Origin: Roseitranquillus sp963749675
GTDB lineage: Bacteria; Pseudomonadota; Alphaproteobacteria; Rhodobacterales; Rhodobacteraceae
NCBI GenBank assembly: GCA_963749675.1
Contig: CAVVNT010000010.1
Coordinates: 558,001-622,000 of the forward strand
Length of the DNA: 64,000 bases
Reading direction: 5' to 3'
Every line of letters begins with the position of its first letter. The first letter of the stretch is position 1. Positions 16,151 through 25,283 of the stretch are shown here, in pieces. The notes beneath the pieces were generated by a model. The model ran no database searches, was not told the origin of the DNA, and saw nothing but the letters and a program-made list of their open reading frames with translations. The translations under genes and the position numbers were made by a program.

Positions 16151-16630
16151 TCCGCGTCGCAACCCGGTCAGACGCGGCGGCGATCGCGCTGATCTGGAAC
16201 CCGATCATCCGCGACACTCTGGTGACGTTCAACTCAGTGAAGAAGTCGGCAGAGGACGTCGCGCGCCTGCTCGAGCGGGCCGAGGCGGAGGGGCGGGCGT
16301 TCCTCGTCGCGGAAGACGACGGCATTCTCGGCTTCGTCACCTACACCCAGTTTCGCAACGGCGTCGGCTACCGCCACAGCATGGAGCACACGATCATCCT
16401 GCGGCCCTCCGCGCGCGGCCGTGGCATCGGACGGTCGCTGATGGAGGCGATGGAGTCGCATGCGGCGGCGCGCGGTGTTCACAGCATGGTGGCAGGGGTC
16501 AGCGCCGGCGAACCACGAGGGCCGTGCGTTCCATGCCACGATCGGCTATCGCGAGGTGGCGGTCCTGCCCGAGGTTGGGCGGAAATTCGGCAAATGGCTC
16601 GACCTTGCGCTGCTGATAAAGCATCTCTAG
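16147..16630 (+). pseudogene. GNAT acetyltransferase (PAT/Bar-like), single-base frameshift near the end
   Basis: N-acetyltransferase of the phosphinothricin-acetyltransferase-like GNAT group, acetylating an amine from acetyl-CoA. It starts with GTG at 16147 in a GTGA overlap with the VOC gene. The acetyl-CoA loop reads RPSARGRGIGRSL, and EHTIILRP precedes it. After VAGVSA (codon about 120) the frame breaks: deleting one G of 16507-16508 gives SAANHEGRAFHATIGYREV and GRKFGKWLDLALL, the normal family end, with TAG at 16628. Corrected length is about 160 residues. Left uncorrected, the last quarter is nonsense to 16656. The exact substrate is unknown. Confidence 0.85.
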
Positions 16631-16665
16631 ACGGCAAATCCTCAGCTCTCGGTTAGACTGCCCTC

Positions 16666-17346
16666 ATGTCGATCTGGCAACGCATCGCGGACGCCCTCTC
16701 TGCGCTCGCCTCTGGCGAGGGGCTGGCGGCGGTCTTCGACCGTCTGCGGACGCCGCCCGAGCGCAGCGTGGCCTTCACCATCGCGGTGATCGCGCTGGGC
16801 GCCAAGATGGCCAAGGCCGACGGACTGGTGACGCGAAACGAGGTCACGGCCTTTCGCGAGGTGTTCCACATTCCCCGGGAGGAGGAGGCGAACGCGGCGC
16901 GGGTCTTCAACCTCGCCCGGAAGGATTCCGCGGGATACGAGGAATATGCGCGGCGGATCGGGACGATGTTCCGTGACGGGCGCGGCCCGCTCTCCGACCT
17001 GGTGGAGGGGCTTTTCTACATCGCCGTGGCGGACGGCAATTACCATCCGGCGGAGGACGATTTCCTCCACCGCGTCGCACGCATCTTCGGCTTGCCGGAG
17101 CGGGAGTTCCGGGCGATCCGCGCGCGGTTCGTCCCCGATGCGGTGCCCGACCCGTGGGACGTCCTTGGCGTCGCGCCGGGGTCGCCGATGAAGGAGGTCC
17201 GGGCCGCATGGCGCAAGCTGGTGCGCGAGACGCACCCGGACCGGATGCTCGCGCGCGGCGTGCCGAAGGAGGCGGTGCGGCTGGCCGAAAAGCGCCTCGT
17301 CGCGGTCAATCGCGCGTGGGAGGAGATCTCCTCCGGGGCGGCCTGA
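16666..17346 (+). CDS. DjlA-like protein: TerB-like domain plus C-terminal J domain
   Basis: Co-chaperone-like protein of 226 residues. Residues about 35-150 form a TerB/DjlA-type helical domain (IAVIALGAKMAKADGLVTRN and YIAVADGNYHPAEDDFLHRV, each with an acidic AD-x-G segment). A J domain follows from about residue 163 (DPWDVLGVAPGSPMKEVRAA), with the essential HPD in RETHPDRMLARG. Unlike DjlA of enterobacteria it has no obvious N-terminal membrane helix. It would stimulate a DnaK-type ATPase. The ATG at 16666 begins MSIWQRIADAL, the usual start for Rhodobacterales members. Confidence 0.88.
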   Translation: MSIWQRIADALSALASGEGLAAVFDRLRTPPERSVAFTIAVIALGAKMAKADGLVTRNEVTAFREVFHIPREEEANAARVFNLARKDSAGYEEYARRIGTMFRDGRGPLSDLVEGLFYIAVADGNYHPAEDDFLHRVARIFGLPEREFRAIRARFVPDAVPDPWDVLGVAPGSPMKEVRAAWRKLVRETHPDRMLARGVPKEAVRLAEKRLVAVNRAWEEISSGAA

Positions 17347-17384
17347 CAGTTGGCAGGCGCGTCGTCCGGCCTAGCTGGTCAGTC

Positions 17385-17681
17385 ATGAAATGGATCGCGG
17401 TGATACTTCTTCTGGCGGCATCGACGGCCGCCGCGCAGGACACCGAGGATGCGCCGGGCCGTCTTTCGCAAGGGATCGAGCAGTTGTTGCGCGACCTCTT
17501 CTCGGAGGTCGAGCCCGCCCTGCGGGACCTTCGTGACAAGATCGACAATCTCAACGAGTATGAGGCGCCGGAGGTCCTGCCGAACGGTGACATCATCATC
17601 CGCCGGAAGACCCCGCTCGATCCGTCTCCCGAACCCGATGAGCCGCGAGAAAGCACGCCCGACGACTCGATCGAACTCTGA
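17385..17681 (+). CDS. Small exported hypothetical protein
   Basis: Protein of 98 residues with a signal peptide (MKWIAVILLLAASTAAAQ), an amphipathic helix (QGIEQLLRDLFSEVEPALRD) and an acidic, proline-rich tail (PLDPSPEPDEPRE). Homologues in Rhodobacterales are sometimes labelled AAA+ ATPase, but there is no Walker motif here, so that name is unsupported. It is probably periplasmic, possibly self-associating through the helix. It follows the J-domain gene by 38 bases and converges on ppx with a 12-base gap. Confidence 0.7.
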   Translation: MKWIAVILLLAASTAAAQDTEDAPGRLSQGIEQLLRDLFSEVEPALRDLRDKIDNLNEYEAPEVLPNGDIIIRRKTPLDPSPEPDEPRESTPDDSIEL

Positions 17682-17693
17682 GGTCGCCTGCGG

Positions 17694-19244
17694 CTAGCGG
17701 CGCACGACTTCGCCTTCGGCTCCGATGGCGCTGGCGAGAGACTGAAAGCGGCTCTTCGCGACCTCGCCGAAGAGGCCTTCGCCCGCCGGATGGACGTGGA
17801 TCTCGATCCGGGACTTGGCCGGGAACCAGCGAAGCTCGCCCATCTCCGCGGGATCCTCGACCGTGAACATCGCGCCAAGGCGCATCGCGCGACCCAGTAT
17901 CTCGGCCCGCTTGACCATGTCCGGCGGAAGCAGCGCGACCACGTCCTCGAGCTTCCCGTCGCGCGAGCCCTTGTAGCGGTGGAGCAGCGACAGGCCGAGG
18001 AAGATACGCTCCTCGTGCGTGAGGCCGCCGAGGTTGGCGCGCGTGGCGTTGTCGAAGCACACCTCGTGGCGGTAGTCGGGATGCGCGCGCCAGCTGACGT
18101 CGTGCAGCAGGCACGCGGCGCGAACGATCCGCTGCTCCTGCTCGGAGCTGTCCTTGAAGAGCGGCAGGACGAACCGGTAGAGCTTGCGCCCGAACCCCGG
18201 CAGGCGCGCGTCCTTGGACTCCGCAAACCGGCAAGCCTCGATCAGCGGGTCGCGGGCGCGCAGTTCCGGCGGCATCTGCTCGAAGAGCAGCCCCTCGCGG
18301 ATGCCGTAGGAGGAGATCGCGATCTCGCCGGGCTCGAACCCGGCGACGACCTCGCGGATAACCTTGGCCGCGAGCGGGACGAGGGCCATCCGGGCCTCGC
18401 TGAGGCCGGCCTGCTTGCGCAAATCCTCGATGTCGTTGGCTTCGATCCAGTCGACCGTGTCGGCCACGCTCTGTGGCGTCATCCGGTACTCGTGCAGGAC
18501 CGCGAGAGGGTAGTCCTTGCGGATCATGTCGAGCCGCGCGATCGCCCGCCATGAGCCGCCGACGAGGAACAGCCGCTTCGGCTCGGCGCCGAGGGCCTTG
18601 ACAAGGCCCTTCACGATCTTCGCGATGTGGCCCTGCAGCTTGCCCGGCTTGATCTCGGCCAGGCGGAACGGGCCGAGCGGAGAGGTGAGTCGCTTTCCGA
18701 CCTCTCCGTCTCCGATCTGCGCCATCTCCATCGACGACCCGCCGATGTCGCAGATCAGGCCGCTGGCGCCGGGCCAGCCCAGCAGGACGCCCTGGCCGGA
18801 CAGGCGTGCCTCATCCTCGCCGTCGATGACGTGGATCTCGATGCCGCTGGTCTCGCGCACCTCGTCGACGAAGCTCGGGCCATCCGTCGCCTCGCGCACC
18901 GCCGCGGTGGCCACCGTGACGAGGGGGGAGACGTCCATGCCCTTGGCGAGAAGGGCGAACCGGCGCAGCGCCGCCACCGCCCGCACCCGCCCCTCGGGGT
19001 TGAGGCGGCCGGTTTCGTTGAAGCCGCGGCCGAGCCCGCACATCAGCTTTTCGTTGAAGAAGTAGGCCGGGCTGCGGGCGGCGCCGTCGAAGACGACGAG
19101 GCGGACCGAGTTCGAGCCGACGTCGATCACGCCGACACGGCTCAGCGCGCGCGCCTTGGAGCTGTCGAAGAGGGGTCTTCCGAACGGGCCCCAGCCAACG
19201 CTGTCGTCTGCCAACGGTCTCCCTCCATCCGGCGACCGCGTCAC
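17694..19244 (-). CDS. ppx: Exopolyphosphatase (Ppx/GppA family)
   Basis: Releases phosphate from polyphosphate chain ends, or hydrolyses pppGpp; actin-like ATPase fold. The phosphate-1 loop reads VIDVGSNSVRLVVFD, the second loop CDIGGSSMEMAQ, and the acidic catalytic segment lies around VATAAVREATDG. The C-terminal half has an HD-like segment (AACLLHDVSWRAHPDYRHE) as in long Ppx proteins. The 516-residue frame begins about 35 residues before the conserved core, so a downstream start is possible. It follows ppk with a 24-base gap on the same strand, giving a synthesis/degradation pair. Confidence 0.92.
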   Translation of the reverse strand: MTRSPDGGRPLADDSVGWGPFGRPLFDSSKARALSRVGVIDVGSNSVRLVVFDGAARSPAYFFNEKLMCGLGRGFNETGRLNPEGRVRAVAALRRFALLAKGMDVSPLVTVATAAVREATDGPSFVDEVRETSGIEIHVIDGEDEARLSGQGVLLGWPGASGLICDIGGSSMEMAQIGDGEVGKRLTSPLGPFRLAEIKPGKLQGHIAKIVKGLVKALGAEPKRLFLVGGSWRAIARLDMIRKDYPLAVLHEYRMTPQSVADTVDWIEANDIEDLRKQAGLSEARMALVPLAAKVIREVVAGFEPGEIAISSYGIREGLLFEQMPPELRARDPLIEACRFAESKDARLPGFGRKLYRFVLPLFKDSSEQEQRIVRAACLLHDVSWRAHPDYRHEVCFDNATRANLGGLTHEERIFLGLSLLHRYKGSRDGKLEDVVALLPPDMVKRAEILGRAMRLGAMFTVEDPAEMGELRWFPAKSRIEIHVHPAGEGLFGEVAKSRFQSLASAIGAEGEVVRR

Positions 19245-19268
19245 ACTGGCCCCGAGGGCGCCCCGAGG

Positions 19269-21479
19269 TCAATCGGCGGAGTGCGTCAGTTCCGGCACGT
19301 CAGCGGCGCCGGCCGACCCGCGGCCCGACAGCGACGGGTTCTCCATGAAGAACCTGTGGCAGCTGAAGGCCGGTTCGTCCGGGGGCAGCGCCGGACGCTC
19401 GAAGTTGCCGTCTGGGCGCAGGACCCAGCTTTGCGCAACGTCGGCCATGTTCGCCGCCATGATCTGGCTCGCTATCTGCGCCTTGACCGTGGCGTTGGTG
19501 CATTCCACCAGCGTCTCGACCCGCCGGTTGAGGTTGCGACCCATCCAGTCGGCCGACGAGATGAAGACCCGCGCCTTCGCATGCGGCAGCCCGTGCCCAT
19601 CTCCGAAGCAGACGATGCGGGAATGTTCGAGGAAGCGCCCGACGATCGACTTGACGCGAATGTTGTCGGAGAGGCCCTTGATGCCCGGCCGCAGCCCGCA
19701 GATGCCGCGGATCGACAGGTCGATGCGGACACCGCGTTGCGAGGCGGCGTAGAGTGCGTCGATGACGTCGGCGTCGATCAGGGCGTTCATCTTGGCCCAG
19801 ATCACGGCGCGGCGCCCCGCCTCGGCGTGCCGCGCCTCGGCGTCGATCATCTCCAGAAGGCGGGTCTTAAGGTTCAGGGGCGAGATCGCAAGGTTTTCGA
19901 GCTCTTGCGGCTGGGCGTAGCCGGAGAGGTAGTTGAAGACCCGCGTCGCATCGCGGCCCAGCGCGACGTCGCAGGTGAATAGCGAGAGGTCGGTGTAGAT
20001 GCGCGCGGTGATCGGGTGGTAGTTGCCCGTTCCGTAGTGCGTGTAGGTGACGAGCTTCTCGCCCTCGCGCCGCACAACGGTCGCGATCTTGGCGTGGGTC
20101 TTGTAGTTCATGAACCCGTAGACGACGTGCGCGCCGGCCCGCTCCAGCCGGCGCGACTGCCGGATGTTCGCGGCCTCGTCGAAGCGTGCCTTCAGCTCGA
20201 CCAGCGCCGTGACCGACTTGCCCGCCTCGGCCGCCTCGCACAGCGCCTCGACGATCGGCGACTGGGTCGAGGTTCGGTAGAGCGTCTGCTTGATCGCCAA
20301 GACGTTGGGGTCCGCCGCCGCCTGGTTGAGGAAGCGGACCACCATGTCGAACGTCTCGTAGGGGTGGTGCAGTAGCATGTCCTTCTGCCGGATGGCGGCG
20401 AACATGTCGCCATCGTGGTCCTGTACCCGCTCCGGGACGCGCGGCGTGAAGGGCGGCCACAGCAGGTCGGGGCGATCCGGCAGCACCAGCTCGGACAGTG
20501 CCGCGATTCCGATGAGGCCGTCGATTTCCACGACTTCGCTGGTGCGGACCGGGAGCTCCTCCATGATGAGCTTCCGCAGGGCGGCGGGCGCGCCGGCGGA
20601 CATCTTCATCCGAACGACCTCTCCGCGCCGGCGGCGCTTGAGCGCGACCTCGAACTCCCGCACCAGATCTTCCGCCTCTTCCTCCAGCTCCAGATCGCTG
20701 TCGCGGAGGACGCGGAACGCGCAGTTGCCCTTTTCGGCATATCCGGGGAACAGCACCCCGAGCTTGAGCAGCAGGAGTTGCTCGAGCGGCAGGAAGCGGT
20801 GCCCCTCGCCGGGAAGGCGCAGGAAGCGCTGGATCTGGTTCGGGATCGGCAGCAGCGCCTGCAGCTTGCGCCGGTCCGCCTTCCGCTCCAGCTGCAGCCC
20901 CAGGCAGTAGCCGGTGTTCGGGATGAACGGGAACGGATGCGCCGGGTCGATTGCGAGAGGCGAGAGGACCGGGAACACCTGCTCGAGGAACACGTCGTCG
21001 AGGTGGCGGACATCCTCCTTGGAGAGATCCTCGCGCGACAGGATATGTATCCCGGCCTTGGCCATCTCCCGCTGCAGGGTGCGCCAGACGAGCTGCTGCC
21101 GGTTCATCAGCTCCCGGGCGTCCTCGTCGATGCGAACCAGTTGCTCCGCGGGGCTGCGTCCGTCCGCAGCCGGCGTCGTATTTCCGGCCTGGGCGAGCTC
21201 CCGGAGGCCGGCGACGCGCACCGTGTAGAACTCATCGAGGTTGGTGGCGGAGATCGACAGGAAGCGCAGCCGCTCCAGGAGCGGGACGCGCGCGTTCTCC
21301 GCCTCCTCGAGAACGCGCCAGTTGAAGGCCAGCCAGGAGAGCTCGCGGTTGATGAACCGGGCCGGGCCATCGACGCCGCCTTCGAGCTCCACCGCCGACG
21401 GCAACGGTGCGCGCAGGAAGTCGGTCTCGACGAACCCCGTCGCGAATTTTGTCGCCTTGGACGCGCCGGTGACCGACAT
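19269..21479 (-). CDS. ppk: Polyphosphate kinase 1
   Basis: Makes polyphosphate from ATP, reversibly, through a phosphohistidine. 736 residues, normal for Ppk1. The N-terminal domain has the typical FINRELSWLAFNWRVLEEA, followed by SISATNLDEFYTVRVAGL. The catalytic domains carry YGTGNYHPITARIYTDLS, with the histidine expected to be phosphorylated, and a second phospholipase D-like half with RIVCFGDGHG and SSADWMGRNLNRRVE. The ATG at 21479 is preceded by GGAGGGAA. It lies between hdaA and ppx in an operon-like run. Confidence 0.95.
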   Translation of the reverse strand: MSVTGASKATKFATGFVETDFLRAPLPSAVELEGGVDGPARFINRELSWLAFNWRVLEEAENARVPLLERLRFLSISATNLDEFYTVRVAGLRELAQAGNTTPAADGRSPAEQLVRIDEDARELMNRQQLVWRTLQREMAKAGIHILSREDLSKEDVRHLDDVFLEQVFPVLSPLAIDPAHPFPFIPNTGYCLGLQLERKADRRKLQALLPIPNQIQRFLRLPGEGHRFLPLEQLLLLKLGVLFPGYAEKGNCAFRVLRDSDLELEEEAEDLVREFEVALKRRRRGEVVRMKMSAGAPAALRKLIMEELPVRTSEVVEIDGLIGIAALSELVLPDRPDLLWPPFTPRVPERVQDHDGDMFAAIRQKDMLLHHPYETFDMVVRFLNQAAADPNVLAIKQTLYRTSTQSPIVEALCEAAEAGKSVTALVELKARFDEAANIRQSRRLERAGAHVVYGFMNYKTHAKIATVVRREGEKLVTYTHYGTGNYHPITARIYTDLSLFTCDVALGRDATRVFNYLSGYAQPQELENLAISPLNLKTRLLEMIDAEARHAEAGRRAVIWAKMNALIDADVIDALYAASQRGVRIDLSIRGICGLRPGIKGLSDNIRVKSIVGRFLEHSRIVCFGDGHGLPHAKARVFISSADWMGRNLNRRVETLVECTNATVKAQIASQIMAANMADVAQSWVLRPDGNFERPALPPDEPAFSCHRFFMENPSLSGRGSAGAADVPELTHSAD

Positions 21480-21509
21480 GTGCTGTTCCCTCCACCGCGT
21501 GAGCGGCCA

Positions 21510-22208
21510 TCATGACGGGTCGTCCTCAAGGTTGTCCAGAACGGTGCGGGCCATGACTCGGGTCACGGGCCCTCGCCTCGAGAGTGCGGCGGCATCGAGC
21601 GCGGCGACGACCTTACGGGCGGCGGAGAGCGATCGATCCATGCGCGTCACGAGCCAGGAGACGAGCGGAGGATCGACGCGGAGCTGCCGGTCGTGGAAGA
21701 GCTTGACGAGGACCGTGGCGAGAAGCGCGTCGTCGGGCGGCTCCAGCCTGGCGTGCGGCGCCGCGGCGATCCGGCTGGCCAGATCCGGCAGGGTGACGCC
21801 CCATCGGCCCGGTTCGCGCCGCGAGGTCAGCATCAGGGGCCGGCCCTGTTGCTGCATCGCGTTGTGAAGGTGGAGGAGCGTGCGCTCCCTCCCGGCGTCG
21901 CCTGCGACCCGGTCGGCGTCATCGACCACGAGGCCGCGATCGGTGAGCGCACCGGCGTCGATTTCGGACAGCTGATCGGCCGAGACGTTTTCAGCGCCGG
22001 CCTCGGCTGCCCAGATGTGGGCCAGATGCGTCTTGCCGCTCGCCTCGGGGCCCGACAGCACGAGCTTGCCGCCCGGCCAGGCGTGCCAACCCAGCACACG
22101 ATCAAAGGCGTGGCGGTTGCACTCGGCCGGCAGGAAGGCCTCGCGCGCGAAGGAGGTCTTTGGCGGAAGGGCAAGCGGAAGCTGTGTGGTCTCAGCGCGA
22201 CTGGCCAT
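21510..22208 (-). CDS. hdaA: DnaA-related regulator HdaA
   Basis: Short DnaA-like AAA+ protein, 232 residues, lacking DnaA's DNA-binding domain. With the sliding clamp it stimulates ATP hydrolysis by DnaA to prevent re-initiation. The N-terminus carries the clamp-binding peptide QLPLAL (TTQLPLALPPK). Walker A is degenerate (GPEASGKTHLAH) and Walker B reads GLVVDDADRV; RRGPVTRVMARTVLD ends the lid. The ATG at 22208 lies 17 bases inside the upstream AI-2E-type gene, so translation is coupled. The gene order with ppk is common in Alphaproteobacteria. Confidence 0.88.
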   Translation of the reverse strand: MASRAETTQLPLALPPKTSFAREAFLPAECNRHAFDRVLGWHAWPGGKLVLSGPEASGKTHLAHIWAAEAGAENVSADQLSEIDAGALTDRGLVVDDADRVAGDAGRERTLLHLHNAMQQQGRPLMLTSRREPGRWGVTLPDLASRIAAAPHARLEPPDDALLATVLVKLFHDRQLRVDPPLVSWLVTRMDRSLSAARKVVAALDAAALSRRGPVTRVMARTVLDNLEDDPS

Positions 22209-23259
22209 TGTCGAGACCGCGGTAGAGCTTGGATGCACGGTACCGTTCGGTGACGAAGCGGGCGAGCACACCCAGGACGGCAGCCACCGGAACGGCGACC
22301 AGAAGGCCGACGAAGCCGAACAGGGCGCCGAAGGCGGACAGCGCGAAGATCAGCCAGACCGGATGCAGCCCGACGCTGTCGCCGACGAGCTTCGGCGTCA
22401 GGATGTTACCCTCGACGAACTGGCCGGACTGGAAGATCGCCCAGACCGCGATGATCCAGATCCAGTCGCCCCAGAACTGGAAGAGCGCGAGGCCGATGGA
22501 AAGAACGCCGCCGACGATCGCGCCGACGTAGGGAATGAAGGTCAGGATGCCGGCGATGAAGCCGATCACCAGGCCGAAGTTGAGACCGACCACCATCAGG
22601 GCGAGCGCGTAGTACGTGCCGAGGATGAGGCAGACCAGGCCCTGGCCCCGGACGAAGCCCGAAAGCGTATCGTCGATCTGCGAGGCGATCCGGCGGATCG
22701 TGGGCGCATGGTCGCGCGGCAGCAGGGAGTCGACCTCGGCCACGAGCCGGTCCCAGTCCATCAGCATGTAGAAAGCGACGACGGGGACGATGACGAAGAG
22801 CACGACGACGTTCACGAGCCCGCTCAGCGAGGAGAACGCGGCTTGCACGAACTCGCCCCCGCGCGAGCGGATCGTCTCGCCGAGGTCGTTGAGCGAGCGG
22901 CGCAGGATTGAGTCCTCCTCGACAAGCGACGGGAATCGCTCTGTCAGGAACACCTCGACATTGTCGGCCATCTGCGGCGCGGTCTCGACGAGTTGCGTGG
23001 CCTGCCTGGCGAGCGTCGGCACGATCAGCAGCAGGAGCACGACGAGAGCCAGGACGCCGAAGATGGTGATGACCGCCGTCGCCCACATCCGCGACAGGCC
23101 GAGACGCTCCAGCCGGTCCGCGATCGGGTCGAGCAGGTAGGCGATGGCGCCGCCGAGCAGGAACGGTACGAGGACGTCGCCGAGGAGCCACAGCATGAGC
23201 GCGAAGACCGCCGCAGCGACTCCCCAGTACTTGAACTGCTCGCGGACGGGCAAGGCCAT
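22192..23259 (-). CDS. AI-2E family (PerM-like) transporter
   Basis: Inner-membrane protein of 355 residues with about eight hydrophobic segments, family PF01594. Typical stretches are LLGDVLVPFLLGGAIAYLLD near the N-terminus and PYVGAIVGGVLSIGLALFQF and FVEGNILTPKLVGDSVGLHP in the second half, with a soluble central region (about residues 90-190). Members export diverse small molecules or act as sodium/proton antiporters; a substrate cannot be assigned. The ATG at 23259 (MALPVREQFKYWG) is chosen over an upstream in-frame ATG at 23352, which would lie in the shared promoter with proS. First gene of the hdaA-ppk-ppx run. Confidence 0.85.
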   Translation of the reverse strand: MALPVREQFKYWGVAAAVFALMLWLLGDVLVPFLLGGAIAYLLDPIADRLERLGLSRMWATAVITIFGVLALVVLLLLIVPTLARQATQLVETAPQMADNVEVFLTERFPSLVEEDSILRRSLNDLGETIRSRGGEFVQAAFSSLSGLVNVVVLFVIVPVVAFYMLMDWDRLVAEVDSLLPRDHAPTIRRIASQIDDTLSGFVRGQGLVCLILGTYYALALMVVGLNFGLVIGFIAGILTFIPYVGAIVGGVLSIGLALFQFWGDWIWIIAVWAIFQSGQFVEGNILTPKLVGDSVGLHPVWLIFALSAFGALFGFVGLLVAVPVAAVLGVLARFVTERYRASKLYRGLDNGQSR

Positions 23260-23360
23260 GATGCGTGATCGCCCGTCGCGGCCCCCCGCGCAAGGGCGTT
23301 GCTGCCCCGGCACCGATGGCCTAAGCGGGTCCGGCCTTTTTCGTGAGCCCAAGGGTCGAG

Positions 23361-24701
23361 ATGCGCCTCAGCCGATACTTCCTGCCCGTCCTCAAGGAAA
23401 CGCCCGCCGAGGCGCAGATCGTCAGCCACCGCCTGATGCTGCGGGCGGGCATGATCAAGCAGGCTTCGGCCGGAATCTACTCTTGGCTGCCGCTGGGCTA
23501 CAAGGTGCTGCGGCGCGTCGAGCAGATCGTTCACGAGGAGCAGCAGCGGGCCGGGCACATCCCGCTGCTGATGCCGACCCTGCAGTCCGCCGAGCTCTGG
23601 CAGGAGAGCGGGCGCTACAATGCGTACGGGCCGGAGATGCTGCGCATCAAGGACCGGCACGACCGCGACATGCTCTACGGCCCGACCAACGAGGAGCTGA
23701 TCACCGACATCTTCCGAAGCCACGTCACCAGCTACCGCGACCTGCCGATGACACTCTACCACATCCAGTGGAAGTTCCGCGACGAGATGCGGCCGCGCTT
23801 CGGCGTCATGCGCGGGCGGGAGTTCCTGATGAAGGACGGCTACAACTTCGACGTCGACGAGGCGTCGGCCAAGCACGCCTACAATCGCCACCTGGTCAGC
23901 TACCTTCGCACCTACGAGCGGATGGGCCTGCAGGCGATCCCGATGCGGGCCGAGACCGGGCCGATCGGCGGCGACTACAGCCACGAATTCCTGGTCCTGG
24001 CCGAAACCGGCGAGAGCGGCGTCTTCTACGACAGCCGCGTGACCGACATCCGCCTGGGGCAGCGCGAGATCGACTACGACGACCAGGCCCAGTGCCGGAG
24101 TGTGCTGGAGGAATTCACCTCCCTCTACGCCCGGACCGAGGACACACACGACGGCCCGGCCTTTGCCGACACGGTGCCGGAGGATCGGCGGCGCGCGGCG
24201 CGCGGCATCGAGGTCGGGCAGATCTTCTATTTCGGCACCAAGTACTCCGAGCCGATGGGCGCGCTCGTCACGACCGAGTCGGGAGAGCGCGTGCCGGTCC
24301 ACATGGGCAGCCACGGCATTGGCGTGAGCCGCCTCGTCGGCGCGATCATCGAGGCGAGCCACGACGACAAGGGCATCATCTGGCCGGAGGGGGTGACGCC
24401 GTTCCATGCGGGCATCGTCAACCTGCGGCAGGGCGACCAGGCCACCGACGGGGCGTGCGAAAGCCTCTATTCCGCGCTGCGGGCCAGCGGCCTCGATCCG
24501 CTCTACGATGATACCGACGAACGGGCGGGCGCAAAGTTCGCAACGATGGACCTGATCGGCCTGCCGTGGCGCGTCACCGTCGGCCCCCGCGGCCTTGCCT
24601 CGGGCAAGGTCGAGCTGACCTGCCGTCGCACCGGCGAGAGTGCGGAGATGGGGTCTGAAGAGGCGGTCGCGCGCCTAGAGGAAATCTACGCAGGCCGGTA
24701 G
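23361..24701 (+). CDS. proS: Proline--tRNA ligase (short alphaproteobacterial type)
   Basis: Class II synthetase charging tRNA-Pro in the cytoplasm. 446 residues, the short form without the editing insertion. Motif 2 lies in QWKFRDEMRPRFGVMRGREF and motif 3 in GSHGIGVSRLVGAIIE; LYGPTNEELITDIF marks the active-site entry. The C-terminal anticodon-binding domain starts near PFHAGIVNL. The ATG at 23361 gives MRLSRYFLPVLKETP, the standard start; an in-frame ATG at 23343 is less likely. It diverges from the AI-2E-type gene. Confidence 0.96.
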   Translation: MRLSRYFLPVLKETPAEAQIVSHRLMLRAGMIKQASAGIYSWLPLGYKVLRRVEQIVHEEQQRAGHIPLLMPTLQSAELWQESGRYNAYGPEMLRIKDRHDRDMLYGPTNEELITDIFRSHVTSYRDLPMTLYHIQWKFRDEMRPRFGVMRGREFLMKDGYNFDVDEASAKHAYNRHLVSYLRTYERMGLQAIPMRAETGPIGGDYSHEFLVLAETGESGVFYDSRVTDIRLGQREIDYDDQAQCRSVLEEFTSLYARTEDTHDGPAFADTVPEDRRRAARGIEVGQIFYFGTKYSEPMGALVTTESGERVPVHMGSHGIGVSRLVGAIIEASHDDKGIIWPEGVTPFHAGIVNLRQGDQATDGACESLYSALRASGLDPLYDDTDERAGAKFATMDLIGLPWRVTVGPRGLASGKVELTCRRTGESAEMGSEEAVARLEEIYAGR

Positions 24702-24710
24702 CTGGCCAAC

Positions 24711-25181
24711 CTAGCGGCAGGCGGCCGGAACCAGCGCGAAGCGACGTATCTTCAGCGCGCCCCTGCCGTCCTTGGTCATCACCTCGGTCGGGATGGGGCC
24801 GGCACCGGGGATCAACTCTAGTGCGATTGGGATCGTGTAGCTGGTCCGCAACGCGGCAGGGTCCTCGTACCGCCAGCGGTAAGCTCGCTCTGGCCGCTCA
24901 TAGTTCGGGATCCACAGCCGCGCTTCCGCCTGTTCGGAGACGGCGGGCCGAACTTGCGACGACCGCAGATCGACGGCGGCATAGGCGATGCCATCGGGGT
25001 CTGCAAAGGTCACGTTGATCCGCGTACGGCCGGTGGCGTTGCAGTCGGGGCCGGTGATGGCGGTGATCTCCTCGAAACCCGGCAGTCCCACGACGCGCGC
25101 GCCGGCGATGGAGAAATCCGGCCCGCCGGCAAGGGCAGGCGCAGCGGCAAGGGCAAGGAGGAGGATCAGGGAGCGGATCAT
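24711..25181 (-). CDS. Exported hypothetical protein
   Basis: Protein of 156 residues with a signal peptide (MIRSLILLLALAAAPALAGG). The mature part is beta-rich, with no family I can name (FSIAGARVVGLPGFEEITA, RINVTFADPDGIAYAAVDLR). Two cysteines (PDCNATG and the last but one residue) could form a disulfide in the periplasm. The ATG at 25181 has the purine-rich AAAGGAACG before it. It converges on proS with nine bases between the stops and diverges from the lol genes. Confidence 0.65.
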   Translation of the reverse strand: MIRSLILLLALAAAPALAGGPDFSIAGARVVGLPGFEEITAITGPDCNATGRTRINVTFADPDGIAYAAVDLRSSQVRPAVSEQAEARLWIPNYERPERAYRWRYEDPAALRTSYTIPIALELIPGAGPIPTEVMTKDGRGALKIRRFALVPAACR

Positions 25182-25283
25182 GGTGCGTTCCTTTCGGTTC
25201 CAGCTCGATGATGGCACGCGAGCGCGCCACGGCAAGCCCATTTCGCTTGACCCCGCCCGGCAACGCCCTCACATCGCGCGCGC

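Noticed and set aside
17385..17681. AAA+ ATPase label often given to this small exported protein
   Set aside because: No Walker A or B motif; 98 residues with a signal peptide cannot hold an AAA+ domain.
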